In this document: positions 30,031 to 41,465 of the stretch, piece by piece
Layout of the letters: each line of letters opens with the position of its first letter
Numbering within the stretch: the first letter of the stretch is position 1
Assembly: GCA_032718475.1 (NCBI GenBank)
Contig: JAUCBJ010007001.1
Location: 1 to 50,489, forward strand
Direction: 5' to 3'
Length of the DNA stretch: 50,489 bases
DNA from: Nemertoderma westbladi
Taxonomy: Eukaryota; Xenacoelomorpha; Nemertodermatida; Nemertodermatidae
Notes under the pieces: model-generated
What the model was told of the DNA's origin: nothing
What the model saw: only the letters and a program-made list of their open reading frames with translations
The model's database searches: none
Translations under genes and position numbers: made by a program

Positions 30031-30281
30031 ATGTAATAAAGTTGGATATTGTAAACAATCGTGCAGAAAGTGATTCAACCTATATGGGTTGCGCAGCGGC
30101 CTTTGCAGTGGATGGAATAAAGACGGGTCAAATTTGGCATAACATGCCAGGAGAATGTGGCGGATTCCATTCGGGCTCGGCACCTACTTGGTGGCGGGTG
30201 AATCTTGGCGTTGAAAAGGAAATTGTTTTCGTTAGAATTTATAACAGACAGGGTCAGAAGGATCGAATAAGTGGCGCCAAG
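30031..30281 (+). CDS. F-type lectin (fucolectin, F5/8C-like) domain, first exon
   Basis: The exon follows tttattatag and ends before GTACAT; phase 1 at the start, phase 0 at the end, about 84 residues. Key features: A-A-F-A-V-D-G near the middle (the A-x-D-G of F-lectins), W-W-R-V-N-L-G (the PWWxVDLG motif with Asn for Asp), then V-R-I-Y-N-R-Q (the NR that usually leads to the fucose-binding RxDCCxxR loop) and R-I-S-G-A-K. The usual His (S-C-S-H-T) region reads C-G-G-F-H-S. Continued by 30414-30585. It is secreted and may bind carbohydrate, but key ligand residues look altered, so binding is uncertain. Confidence 0.9.
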
Positions 30282-30413
30282 GTACATCAGTAAAAATATA
30301 TTACATTAATTTGTATCATATATATATCTTTTCATTTATAAATAAATGTAATTTTATAAGAATAATATATGTTATTTAATGCAATACTCATTATTTAAAC
30401 TCTTTATGAATAG

Positions 30414-30585
30414 GTATTTGTTTTAAAAGAAAATTATAGAAGTCATCAACTTTGCGGAAAGATAACATCCACGGATCTCATCATCGATGTACAATGCCAA
30501 GGAGGACTACTTGGAAGTTATGTATCCATAGAACATGGATGTGACATGATTAACATCGATGAAGTGGAAGTGTTTGAACGAATAG
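30414..30585 (+). CDS. F-type lectin domain, second exon
   Basis: The acceptor is ATAG; the exon starts V-F-V-L-K-E-N and continues H-Q-L-C-G-K-I, I-D-V-Q-C-Q-G, G-S-Y-V-S-I-E-H-G and I-D-E-V-E-V-F, matching the second half of F-type lectins (the C-G pair, 'GRYVSI' and 'LCEVEV'). The donor is GTAAGG. Phase 0 to phase 1, so the complete two-exon domain is a symmetrical 1-1 module that can be inserted or duplicated without breaking frame. It completes the domain begun at 30031 after a 132-bp intron. Confidence 0.9.
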
Positions 30586-31639
30586 GTAAGGTGTGATGCA
30601 ATAGTATACTCAGTGTAATAATAGCCAGGAATTGTTAAATACCAAGCAGGGAATTATACTCACACATGGTGATTCATAGAATTTGTTACATATTTGACTT
30701 TCAATAAATAAGAAAATTATCAATAAAAAATTGGGTTTGTGGTATCTATGGAAATACGGAATCCTGACTTAGACTTTAGCATCTGGTTGGAATCATTTAT
30801 TTGCTATGGCAACAAGATATTCGTTGATTTAATATATGTTAAAGTTAAGTTTAATTTAAGGCTAAAAATAGTAAAACTTGAGCATGAAAATCTTAATAAC
30901 CAGTGCATGAATTTTAATGTGGTTATATATCATATGCCATATGAAGAACTTATTGTGTACGAATCATCTCAACCGATCCGCATCTATATAGAAGGCCTAC
31001 TTAATAAATACCGGTAACTAGTTTGTTAAGGAGAGTTGGGACCCTTACAATTTTCAAAAAATAAAATTTTTGCAAATTGTTTGTTTAGATGATAAAGATT
31101 GCAATTTTCCGTAGATTATAGCTATTGACAATTTAAAAAGCTTTAATTTTAAAGCAATGTCAAACGCCAAAACCGCTCGAATTTCTGTCCGTTTGTCGGA
31201 TCCAATCCGGGTGATGGATTCAATAAACATCAATGCGCCCCGACCGACTCAACAGGAGGTAGCCCAGAAAATAAATAATTCAAATAATTTTAAATTTAAA
31301 TCAAAATTTAATTTCAAAATAATTTTAATTTCAAGATACCTCACAAACAATACAGATGCACCGCACCAAAAATTGTATGTAATAGTAATATAATTACTAA
31401 ACGTTATTGTATGGCGATCAGTCGCCATTGACTGCTGCCTAAAATTTTAGGAGACACAATAGCAAAGCTAGTGCTGTGCCTGGGTAACCTTTTACTAACA
31501 GGTTGATTAGCGAGGGGGGGGGGGGGGATTGGCGCTATGACACGAAAGAATTGAGTAACCATCTTATACACCTGATAATGATAACTGCGGGAAGCCAACC
31601 CAGAGTACTCCCGCGAGGACCTTCTTGGTAACCGATTAT
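30586..31639. other. Intron-like sequence with no clear gene
   Basis: Open frames at 30739-31017 and 31157-31393 lack splice context, homology-like motifs or cysteine patterns and are probably chance. A G run lies near 31515-31527. Confidence 0.4.
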
Positions 31640-33845
31640 AGATCAAGTAAATGCCTTTTTAGTTGTTTGGCAAAGATTGATTTAACAACAATATTTCGAA
31701 GGTCATCAGACAGTGAATTCCATAGTAGGGGACATTGAAAAGCGACAGATTGGTGGGCAACTTCAAGACGGACTGAAGGGAGATTAAAATGGCCAGATTT
31801 AGAAGGGCGAGTATTATATGAATGGATAGAAGCAGTTTTACGAAATAAATATGCCAGTGGGTGTTTAGGGTTACGGGATATATCGTAGATTAGATTACAG
31901 ATCTGGTGCTTATATAAAGCTTCAAGGGGTAAGATTTGTAGCTTACGGTAGATAGGAATTGAAGATGATCGGCGGTGGCTGAAAGATAAGACCTAACTAT
32001 TTTATTAATTTTATTTCGTAAAGGTTTTACGATCGAAAAGTATGTACCCCCCCATACAACTAACCCGTAGTTTATGTAAGGATAGATAAGAGAAAAGAAT
32101 AGGGTACGCATTATTTGGTGGGGGAGTAAATGTCTTAGTCTGAAAAAAATGCCACCGGATTTAGATATTTTATTGAGAACATGCTGGACGTGTTGGCAAA
32201 ATGTTAGTTTACTGTCTATGTGTAGGCCAAGCACTTGGAAACTGAAACTTGTTTAATTTGTTTACCATTAATATGAATTGGATTTAACTGTCTGAAGTTG
32301 CCTTGGAGATTGAGAAAAAATTGTATATTCTGTTTTTTGGAAGTTGATTGTTAACTTATCATCCTTTATCCACTTCGATACACCGATACGTCAGATACGT
32401 CAGATTTGAGTTAACTAGATAGAAACATATCGCTAACCGATGCTGTTGTATGGCTTATGATTGGTATCATCAGCGAATAAAGTGGTTCGAAGTTTACTGG
32501 AATTTGGTAAGTCGTTGATATATAGGAGAAGTGGTCCTAAAATAGATCCTTGGGGAACTCCACAGGTGACCGGTTTGATGGAAGAGTGGATATTGGCTAT
32601 GGAAACAAACTGGGAACGTTCAGATAGGTAATCTGTAAGTAGAGAGTGAGGAGTCCCGCGGATACCGTACGAGCAAAGCTTCTTCAGAAGAATTCCTATG
32701 TCCAAAGAGTCGAAAGCTTTCTTTAGGTCTATATATACAACTGAAGTGGATTCTTTATTATCTAAGGCGGTACGAATATTTTCTACAATATTAAGAACAG
32801 CAAAAGTTGTTGTCAATTTTTTCCTAAACCCGAATTAATTTGGACAGATGACTGAGTAACGTTCTAGGTAAGAAACAATTTTGATCATTAATCAGTTTTT
32901 CGTATAGTTTATTGGAAACAGAATGCAATGAGATTGGCCTATAGTTAGATGGGTTCAGAGGACAATCGCCCTTATATACAGGAATCACCTTTGCAACCTG
33001 AAGTAGACTGGGATAACAGCCCTGGGTAAAACTAAGATTTATTAGAGTGGCCAAATGTAATGATAGGGGCTATGCGCCAAATTTAAGTAATTTGATAGGG
33101 AACTTATCATTAGAGGCAGAATCTTCTTTGAGAGGTAAAATATTATATTGAACCTCGACCGGGGATGTTTCGGTTAATCCAATTGAATTCGATTTCTTAT
33201 AACTGATATGACCAGTGGGACAGCATGTGGAACTAGGTACAGCAGCGGCCAAAGACGGACTGATGGTGGTGAAAAAGTTATTGAATTCGTTTACTATGTT
33301 GTTAGGATCTGTAAGAGTTATGGAGACTAGTTTTTTGGGAAGTGAGAGATTTTTCCCGCGATGAAGAACAGAATTTATAGTACGCCAGGTTTTTTTTATG
33401 CTCGACTTATTGTTCTCGATTTCTTTTGAATAATATTGTTTTTCAGCTGCACGGAGAAGAGAAGTATGCAAGTTCCTATATTTTTTATATGCCGTAAGAT
33501 TATACTCAGATGGGTTTGAAACAGATTTTGTGTATAAATAGCCTTTCCGTTTAATAGCAGTCAGAAGTGATGCCGTAAGCCATGGTTTCTTAGGTAAATC
33601 TTTTTTGTTATTATTTTGGTCGGGAGATGATGAGAACAAATATTTTGGAAATCCTTATAAACGCAATTGAAGCGGTCTGTAGAGGCGACATTCAGACTCA
33701 TATAAGTCCACAAATCAGGATTATTTAAGCTGCCAATGAAATTATTTTTATTAAACTGAGAGAAATCGTAACTAGTCTTGGAACTCTCAGGTTTAAAATA
33801 AGTTTTATGGTAGATAAATGGTCAGATGTGCCAATTTCATGGAGG
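31640..33845 (-). mobile_element. Degenerate LINE (Jockey/CR1-like RT)
   Basis: In sense order: end of the endonuclease (S-D-H-L-S-T near 33835), the linker with W-L-T-A-S-L-L-T-A-I-K-R-K and R-A-A-E-K-Q-Y-Y, RT motifs V-A-K-V-I-P-V-Y-K and N-Y-R-P-I-S-L, V-Y-I-D-L-K-K-A-F-D-S-L, G-V-P-Q-G-S-I-L-G-P, F-A-D-D-T-N (catalytic pair intact), then L-G-L-H-I-D and the terminal Y-N-T-R...L-W-N-S-L region near 31750. Frames are split across at least four segments (33070-33639, 32824-33054, 32433-32816, 31890-32234). It is 5'-truncated within the endonuclease and inactive. Confidence 0.9.
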
Positions 33846-33993
33846 AAAACACCATTGTTGGATTATTTCACTGTTAAGTAGATATTTACAGTACCACGTA
33901 AAAAACTTTCTAAATCCGACGTATTTTGCCTTGATTTGTAGTAGTTGTAATATGCCTACTTCCTATAATAGTTATAAGTTCACTGGTGATTCT

Positions 33994-34287
33994 ATTGGCG
34001 CAGTGGTCAGATAGGTTAATGCGTTGGTTACATTCTAGGTAGGTCAGGGGTTCGAATCTGGAAAGGGAAATTTGTATTTTGGGCTATTATATTTTCGGTT
34101 TCATTTAATTAGATAAGCCAATGAGGTGCGTACAACACATGGAACGATGGGTTGGGCCAATCATAGGGCACTTACTTAATAATTTATTGCTCCAATGTGC
34201 GGCCCTAGAATGTTATCGAATGTTCTAGGTGATTTCATGCTTAGGATTTGCTATATAAAGGTGCAGTTTGTCCTTTGGTTATCACTT
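33994..34287 (+). repeat. Diverged copy of BEL U3 (tRNA-like, CCAAT, TATA)
   Basis: This plus-strand stretch aligns with the minus strand of the BEL LTR from the tRNA-like segment through TATATAAAGG to TTGGTTATCACTT. Shared blocks include gcagtggtcaga, GTTCGAATC, gccaatgaggtgcgtacaaca and gggccaatca. Only about 290 bp is shared, ending soon after the TATA region, so it is either a truncated solo LTR of a related family or an independent promoter-bearing SINE that the LTR captured. Confidence 0.7.
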
Positions 34288-34457
34288 AACTTGCTTGCTA
34301 ACAGTAGTAGTAGTAGACGGTATGCGGCCCGTCCGGCCTATAATATCATAATAATGGCGCACAATTCCAAATCAATTTCTGAATAATATATATATATAGC
34401 ACAATAATTTATACGTGAAATAATATCAATAACTAGAGTAATTAGCACTAGATTAAT

Positions 34458-37400
34458 TCAATAATAAAGACATAGGACTTCAGAGACATAACTGCACAGA
34501 TCAACTAGTAAATCGGTAGAAAATAATGAAGATAAATCGGTGAAATCTAACTGTACAAACTTAATTCTAATGTGTTCAGATATCGGGCATTTTAATAGTA
34601 CGTGGTGTTCATTTTGTACAGAGGTATTATCACAATAGCAAACACGTAACTCAGGAGCAACACGAGTCCATCGACCAGTTTCCACTCGGAGTCTATGTGA
34701 CATGAGACGGAGTCTGGTGAAATGGACACGTTTAAAGTCTGGGATGACGGGTTTCAAGCAACTGTATAGTGGATGAGCAGTAAGGCCAGGGTTGATAGTG
34801 TCACTGTAAGTACGGAACTTGGTAGCTGAAAGTGGTTTATTTAATACACGTAAACGGACGGAAGTTAGGGGGTCATCGACCTTGTAGTCAAGTGCTGACA
34901 TTAAACAACGATATCCGGGAGTGTTTGCAGCTTTACAAAGATCATAAATATAATATAAAGGCACATCAGTATCGTGCACGGGTAACCTAAACATATTTTT
35001 CACATATTTAAGTCTAGCATTTACAATATAGTGACTAAGTGGTGGGATATTAAACTCAATTAAGCACAAATCAATTGGTGTTTGTTGACGTACTGAAAGT
35101 AAAATTTTAATTAACCTATTGAAGACCGGTTCAATTTGCTTAGTACATGCATTAACAGACAACCACGTTTCACAACCATATAAAATAGAAGATATTATAC
35201 ATGCATCAAAAACCTTTTTCTTTAAAGCGAATGGGAGTGATGTATTCTTACTGCAAAATATTGCAAATTTATTAATTGTTCTCTCACATATGATAATATG
35301 GTGTTTTAGTGCAGTAGATATGCGGCCATCAGCGGCGAAAACAGAACCTAAATAAACATAAAATTCACATGTAGAAATAACTGTAGTACCTAAAATAAAT
35401 GGTTTACTGTCATCAACATTACCGTTTATTACAAAAAATTTGCTTTTCTTTTGATTAATTACCATACCAAAAACAGTACAATAATCGTATAGAGCACGTA
35501 ATTTAATTTCACAATTTTTCCTAGAAGTTGATACTATTACTGTATCGTCCATAAACAAAAGGCAAACTAAAGCACCAAGGAAACCATCACATTTAACAGC
35601 TTCTTTTAACATGATAACAAGTTTATTAAGATACATACAAAATAAAATCCCGCTTGAAGGCGCCCCCTGGCGGACCCCAATAGTAGTCAGAATTACAGCA
35701 GATCTTAAGATAGATTTTGTTGCAGAATACAGCGCTTTAATAATAAATAACATCCGAAAACCACACCCTGAAGATTTAAGTAGTTCAAACATTTTATCAC
35801 GTGGAACACGGTCATACGCCTTACTAAAATCAATGAAAACGACGTATAATTTAGACTTCTTGAAAATTGCATAATCTATAATGAGTCGAAGTCCGAGGAT
35901 GTGTTCAATGCACCCTCGGCCTTTTTGAGCTCCTGCCTGACATTTATCTAAATTAATCCAATATTTTAACCGATTGTAAATTAATATATCAAAAAACTTT
36001 AACGGTGTTGTCATTATACTAAGACCACGGTAATTGCCACAATCTAATCTATTACCAGATTTGAAACACGTTATTAATTTACTAACAGCCCATTTTACAG
36101 GATATATTGCACCAATAAATATTAAATTAAAGATTGATAAGATGAATATTAGCCATGCACCTGGAAGCCTAGTTAGCAAGCCGGGGCTTACCCCAATATA
36201 ACCTTTGTTGGTTTTCATATCGGCCAAACCTTCGGCAAATTCGCGTTGAGTAAATGGATCATCCAGACATGGTACGTAAATAGTACTAGTGATGTCGGAG
36301 TCAATGTCTGTAGGTTCGCTAGGATTGAGAAGAGACTCAAAATGAGTCCTAAACTCCTCATCTTCAGGTGCAGTATTTGCATTATTCTCATCTTCAAATG
36401 AAATGTTTCCATTCCAGTCAAGAGCTTTCCATAAACTTTTAGGATCATTTGAGTTGATGATATGATCCCATCGACATGCATCAGGATCCCTTGTGATCAC
36501 TGGATCGTTACGAGATCTTCGACACGATCGGGCTGCTTCATCGATTGTCTCAAAGAACGAGTCCAACAACGTATCGACATCGTTAGTATCCGAGATAACA
36601 GGAGGATCACATTGCGCAATCCTAGCCTCAAACTTGTCGCATTCGACAAATTTATGGGAAAGTCCTTTGATATCCATGGCTACTCCAGTAAGCTTAACAG
36701 CGTCACCGTCTTCATAAATTGAATGACCCAAACTCATACTACGAGTAAATAGACCCTTCTTATCAACACGAAAGTTTTCTCTATCAACCTTAACCAAAAT
36801 AGATATTGGTGCGTGATCGGAACCTAGAATGTCTTGATGTACGTCGAGCGTTGCAATTGTACCATAAATATTAGAGCTCGACACGCAAAGATCGATTTCT
36901 GACACCCATTTACCACCTTTCTTATAAGTTAGACCTCCTCCTAGGTTAGAGTACCCAGAACAAAGATTATTACAAACAATCGAATTTGTAGCTGTGCAAA
37001 TGCACTGTAGAATTTGACCACTTTTGTTAACTGTTAGATCAGATACATTTCTATAGTGTAGATTACTTGTATTTATCTCATTGTCGATATCATAGATTTG
37101 TGGAATGCCGACACGAGCGTTAAAATCACCTAACGCAACGAAATCTTTTGACGAGTCAAATTTGTGGTGCAGTTCGGCGAATAATGAATCATCGTAGTAC
37201 AGACTATCATTCGGCGGAATATAGACTCCACCAAACAATATATCAGCTATATAGTCAAACTCAATCCATATCTGACCTTCTACAGACTTATCTATAGATT
37301 TGATTCTGTCGAGTATAGCGTATTTAACAAGTAAGATTATACCACCACGATGTGGTGACTTTGACGGGTTTGAAATAGTCGCAAAACCTGGTACAGAAAC

Positions 37401-37460
37401 ACTGGCGGCCGTTTGCGCTAGTGTACCTGTCAACAAAGGCCGCTCACTGTATCTGTTTAT
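34458..37460 (-). CDS. LINE ORF2 (endonuclease-RT), open over about 1000 codons
   Basis: One uninterrupted frame from about 37460 to 34458 (992 codons from the first usable start). The N-terminal APE endonuclease lacks its first strand; it shows V-A-L-G-D-F-N-A-R-V-G and S-D-H-A-P-I near its end. The RT has Y-V-V-F-I-D-F-S-K-A-Y-D-R-V, G-V-R-Q-G-A-P-S-S and L-L-F-M-D-D-T-V-I (catalytic DD kept; M in place of the usual A). After it come V-Y-L-G-S-V-F and a C-terminal R-L-M-S-H-R-L-R-V-E-T-G-R-W and C-Y-C...E-H-H-V-L-L-K-C zinc-like end. Upstream is a stop with no ATG, so it is 5'-truncated. The intact frame suggests a recent insertion. It may belong to a Nimb/Daphne-like group; that is uncertain. 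Confidence 0.92.
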   Translation of the reverse strand: MNRYSERPLLTGTLAQTAASVSVPGFATISNPSKSPHRGGIILLVKYAILDRIKSIDKSVEGQIWIEFDYIADILFGGVYIPPNDSLYYDDSLFAELHHKFDSSKDFVALGDFNARVGIPQIYDIDNEINTSNLHYRNVSDLTVNKSGQILQCICTATNSIVCNNLCSGYSNLGGGLTYKKGGKWVSEIDLCVSSSNIYGTIATLDVHQDILGSDHAPISILVKVDRENFRVDKKGLFTRSMSLGHSIYEDGDAVKLTGVAMDIKGLSHKFVECDKFEARIAQCDPPVISDTNDVDTLLDSFFETIDEAARSCRRSRNDPVITRDPDACRWDHIINSNDPKSLWKALDWNGNISFEDENNANTAPEDEEFRTHFESLLNPSEPTDIDSDITSTIYVPCLDDPFTQREFAEGLADMKTNKGYIGVSPGLLTRLPGAWLIFILSIFNLIFIGAIYPVKWAVSKLITCFKSGNRLDCGNYRGLSIMTTPLKFFDILIYNRLKYWINLDKCQAGAQKGRGCIEHILGLRLIIDYAIFKKSKLYVVFIDFSKAYDRVPRDKMFELLKSSGCGFRMLFIIKALYSATKSILRSAVILTTIGVRQGAPSSGILFCMYLNKLVIMLKEAVKCDGFLGALVCLLFMDDTVIVSTSRKNCEIKLRALYDYCTVFGMVINQKKSKFFVINGNVDDSKPFILGTTVISTCEFYVYLGSVFAADGRISTALKHHIIICERTINKFAIFCSKNTSLPFALKKKVFDACIISSILYGCETWLSVNACTKQIEPVFNRLIKILLSVRQQTPIDLCLIEFNIPPLSHYIVNARLKYVKNMFRLPVHDTDVPLYYIYDLCKAANTPGYRCLMSALDYKVDDPLTSVRLRVLNKPLSATKFRTYSDTINPGLTAHPLYSCLKPVIPDFKRVHFTRLRLMSHRLRVETGRWTRVAPELRVCYCDNTSVQNEHHVLLKCPISEHIRIKFVQLDFTDLSSLFSTDLLVDLCSYVSEVLCLYY

Positions 37461-37987
37461 TTACCCTTTTTCCCTTCGATGCATTGATTTGCTCTATATT
37501 TCACTATTGTATTTAACTATTGTATTTAACTGAGATACGATACCGGGAGGGTGTGACAACACAGTATAACTGACTAATTAATTATGTAAGGACTCAAGTC
37601 TGGTGACTTTGTTTCCCTTTAGGGGAAACGTATTGTGACAAGTCTTTGGGTCTAATTATATTGATATCACTACAGTATTCAATTTGTGGCAACTCTCAAT
37701 CGTGATGTAATTAATAATAAGAGCTTTTCTTATAGTAATGGTCTGAAATATCGCCATATATTAATTATTTAAGAAGTCAGAGGTATGACAATACACAAAT
37801 CTGATACAATTGTCCAGATTATCACTGATTCTTAGTTACAGCAACCCACCTGTTGTGGTGCGTGTAAAACCTCCTTGATTACGTAATATCAGCGATATAT
37901 TAAGCAAAAAAGAACAATAAATTGAATCAACCAGTAGAATATACAATGTAGCAATAAATAATTATAATTCAATTGTTAACTCTTTAA

Positions 37988-39543
37988 CCCTATTAGTACC
38001 GGGCTATAAAATGCTGTACAAATACCGGGAGGGGGTCATATTGACCCCCCCCCCCCTCTAAAATCTACAAATATTTACGAAAACGTCTGATTTTTTGTTT
38101 GTACGTAGGTATCACTTGTCTGGATCCGACCGAAAAAAAAAATTTTCGAAAAAATGTACTGGGGTGGTTATATTGCAGCACCAAAATTACAAGTAGTGCA
38201 CAATTTTCACAAAATTTGAAAGTTACATTTTCGGCTAATTATTTTTCAATACAGGTTTTCTGGGGTGCAAAATACATTGGAAAATATTTAAAAATGATAT
38301 GATTACTATAAATGGCCGTTTAGTCCTCTCTGCGTAGGAAAAAAATGAAAAAAAAAAGTAACCAGCACTTTTCAGGTAGAACACAAAATTTTTATTTCAC
38401 TTATACGATGCTATAAATTCACATTTTCAGGTTTTCGAGGGCGCTGATTCTAATGGAATACATTTCTAATATGCCAGATCATTGATACTTGTATTTTTCG
38501 GCGTAATTTGGCAAATTTTGGTGCTAGCACCAAATTTCGTACCCATCACCAAAAAGTACAAGTTTGCGATGTCCAGTGCTGTTTTTATGGATTCCATCGG
38601 ATTCAGGACCCTCATAAACCCGTATAACGCAAGAAACAAGGTGATACTATCTCCTGATAAATTTGCATATTTTCCAAAATTTGGTGCTGGCACAACAATT
38701 TTCACCCACTGGCGAAAAATACCAGTTTGAGAACTCTTATGAAATTTTAACTGATTCCATTGAATTCAGAACCATCACAAACCCGTATAACGCAAGAAAC
38801 AAGGTGACACAATCAATTGATATATTTGATGGTTTTCAAAATTTGGTGCTAGCACCACATTTTGCACCCACATCAGAAAAATACAAGTTTGAGATGTCTA
38901 GTTCGATAATTATTTATTCCATTGAATTCAGAACAGCCATAAACCTCTAAAACGCAAGAAATAAATTGTCACAAGCAATTTTATCTATCGAATGAATTTT
39001 CAAAATTTCGTGCTAGCACCAAAATTTGCACACAGCACCGAAAAATACAAGTTTGATACGCTTGGTGCAACTCGTATATATTTCATCGAATCCAGAACCC
39101 CAAAAAAACCCAATTGCGTAAAAAACAAGTTTCAAACAATCAATTTACAAAATTGACATAATTCAAAATTTGGTGCTGGCACCAAAATTTGTCACCCACC
39201 GAAAAAAACAAGTTTGAAATTTCTAAATCAATTTATATGAATTCCATCAAATTTCTAACACCAAAAAACCGGTGTAAATCAAAAATAGAGATGTTACAAT
39301 TCATATTTAATGAAATGTAATTTTCAAAAAACGTCTCAAAAAAAGTGCCAAAAGTAGGGTTAAAAAATGGTCCTATAACTCGAAAAGTACCCAATATTTT
39401 TGAAAACGGTTTTCACTACTAGGAAGACAATAGATTTTTAGGAAAAGTCGTAAAATTTCAGATTCCCAACTGCGTTTGTTTCAGAATTATAATAAAAAAA
39501 CCACGGGGGGGGGTCATATTGACCCCCCCCGGGTTTAATAGGG
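37988..39543. mobile_element. piggyBac-like non-autonomous element with TTAA duplication
   Basis: The element is bounded by TTAA at 37984-37987 and 39544-39547, and its ends are CCCTATTA... and ...TAATAGGG, exactly the piggyBac pattern. Next to each end is a C/G-flanked palindrome (ggtcatattgacc). The interior has no transposase; it is filled by about five copies of a 162-bp repeat. It sits inside a solo LTR. Mobilisation would need a piggyBac-type transposase supplied elsewhere. Confidence 0.85.
38500..39240. repeat. Tandem 162-bp repeat with GGTGCTAGCACC palindrome
   Basis: Copies begin with aaatttggtgctagcacc-type sequence at about 38517, 38679, 38840, 39004 and 39168 (periods 161-164). 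Each contains a GGTGCTAGCACC or GGTGCTGGCACC palindrome, then a aaaatacaagtttga word and a ttccat-gaattcagaacc word. The open frames here (38482-38730, 38663-38950) just follow the repeat and are not taken as genes. Confidence 0.85.
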
Positions 39544-39923
39544 TTAAGTTTAGACCTTAGGCCTATACTATCCACCAGTCAATTAAACTTGACCGGGGAT
39601 CAGTGCCTCTGCATGGGCAGTGCGACTTCTTCTGTCAAACAATAACAAAAAGAGTAAATTAATCACAGAACAATCGCACTTATATTCTAACCTATCAGTA
39701 AGGAGCAGAGCCAATAAGGTGGATCCCTAGCTTACACTCTCCAAATACAAATTGGATACGCAGATAATGGCACTAGATGGCGTAAGAACCTTTACTAAAG
39801 AATAATCTGTAAGAAATAATCAATATGATACCGTAACTGGTCCTTTATCAATAAATATACAGTATTTTGGGTAATTTGGTAAAATAAGTAATTTTAAAGG
39901 CAGGATTTATAACTGCAACAACA

Positions 39924-41465
39924 CCCCTTCCATTCATTTAGCTACCAGGGTGTTAAAGTCAAGGCAGAAGTTCAAATTCGTACATAAAAAATAATCTAAT
40001 AAGTAAATAATTCAGTTATCAATACCAAACTGGAATTATACAGGGCGTACGTAACCAACATATAAAAATATCTCAACTCGTGAACAAAATTGAATCGAGT
40101 AGATTAGTGAATATCTATCACCTCTAAATAAGCAAACTATAGTGCTAAAGAGTATATCTAATACGTATAAAAGTCTCAGCTCGTGAACAAATAAGCTAAA
40201 TGAATTATTGGTGATACCACTTACTTATTTTACGCATAATATAAAGTAGGAATATAAGTCATATAAAGTAGAATAGCCATAATAAATAGTAACCGGAAAA
40301 ATTAACGTTTATTTTCGGGGTATTTTTCTTTCTGGGGGTCGCTTGCGAGGTTTTGGTGGACGGGAGCCATTACCAGGTACCGGAGGTGGAGAACCTTGCA
40401 CTTGTAGCCACTGAGTGGCGGAAGGATGAAGTTCCAATGAGTCGGAAGGGGGTGTGACAGTTAGATGTTCCCGGTTAAGGTTCGCTAACCACGATTGATC
40501 AAACAGAATAGCGCAATAACTTTACATAGGCTAACATGATCGCGCAATCCCATAATCTGATGTATTTCAGAAGGGATATTTCGTCATCCCTTTTGGTCGA
40601 GTCGAAATATATTTCACTTTGTTACATGGTCGAGATACTTCTGCAGGGACCCGACTGTGGTATCGTCGAGGGGATTAACCAGAGATAGGAAATCCACGCT
40701 GCAGGCGGGATGTTTCGTTACACAATGTCAACCGAGCGAGACGAAATCCGGGTGGTACTGAGTCCCATAGCACGGGAATGGAGAGGACGTCTTTCGAGGT
40801 AATTATCCCGAATTAAAGTCTTTGTTTGATCAGCTCTACCGGGAGAAGCGATACTCCATTCATCAGTATTGTCGCATATACGCTCTACGACGTGAGTTTA
40901 CAACATCGGAGCATTCACAATTAAATTGGGGTTAGAGATGTCGGTGTCGAGAGGTATCGGTCGGGCTTGACTATAAGCGACACCGAAAACGCTTTACAGA
41001 CCCAGACATGTGAATACGTGCTTTACTTTGGAACCCTTCCATTAAAGTCTGGACCGCGGGTTGGACCAAAGAATGTAATTCGCGTTTCTCGTGCAATCGT
41101 TCATGTTCTGTCCGTTCTTCCTCCTCACATACTCTGAGTGAGTTTGGCAGATTCAAAGGTGAGATCAGCCATCATTGTATCCATCATCTCTGCATGCTGT
41201 CCCGAGAACCTCCTTTAACGGAAGAGGGTGTTTCAACATATTGAGGTGCGAGTTTGAGTACATGACTGCAACGGGGGTAGGCTGACGTCACCACCCCAAC
41301 CAGACAGCCACATGCCGCAACACAGACCCTGGTCGATCCCTGAATGGCGAGACTCGAGTTTGCAACTACCAGCGGTACCGAAGCATCGTGGCTATATGCT
41401 AAACTCTCATCAAGCCAGGGAGACGGGGGACTGGTCCGGAGCCAGAAGTGTCTGCTACAATCCTC
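39924..41465. other. Unclassified region with degenerate gag-like frames
   Basis: From about 40300 to 41460 base composition rises and short minus-strand frames appear, for example 40971-41156 (R-V-C-E-E-E-E-R-T-E-H-E-R-L). The texture is that of a decayed LTR-retrotransposon gag, but no zinc knuckle, protease or RT motif is visible. 39924-40300 is plain AT-rich sequence. Confidence 0.3.

Larger units (their letters stand above)
37552..39923 (+). repeat. Solo-LTR-like repeat split by a piggyBac-like element
   Basis: The left part (37552-37983) and right part (39548-39923) together match about 45937-46735. It begins TGTGACAACACAG directly after a purine tract (gggaggg), and ends ...GCAACAACA, giving TGT...ACA ends like Gypsy-type LTRs. 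The purine tract would be the polypurine tract of a plus-strand element whose interior has been lost or replaced by the LINE at 34458-37460. Shared landmarks: tgtttccctttag-gaaacgtattg, ctctcaatc, acaattgtccag, agtcaattaaa-ttgaccgg. Confidence 0.7.

Noticed and set aside
30739-31393. Possible exons after the lectin domain
   Set aside because: No acceptor/donor pair in phase 1, no cysteine pattern, low-complexity AT-rich codons.
38482-38950. Two open frames of about 85 codons
   Set aside because: They track the 162-bp tandem repeat in a non-autonomous element and have no protein-like motif.
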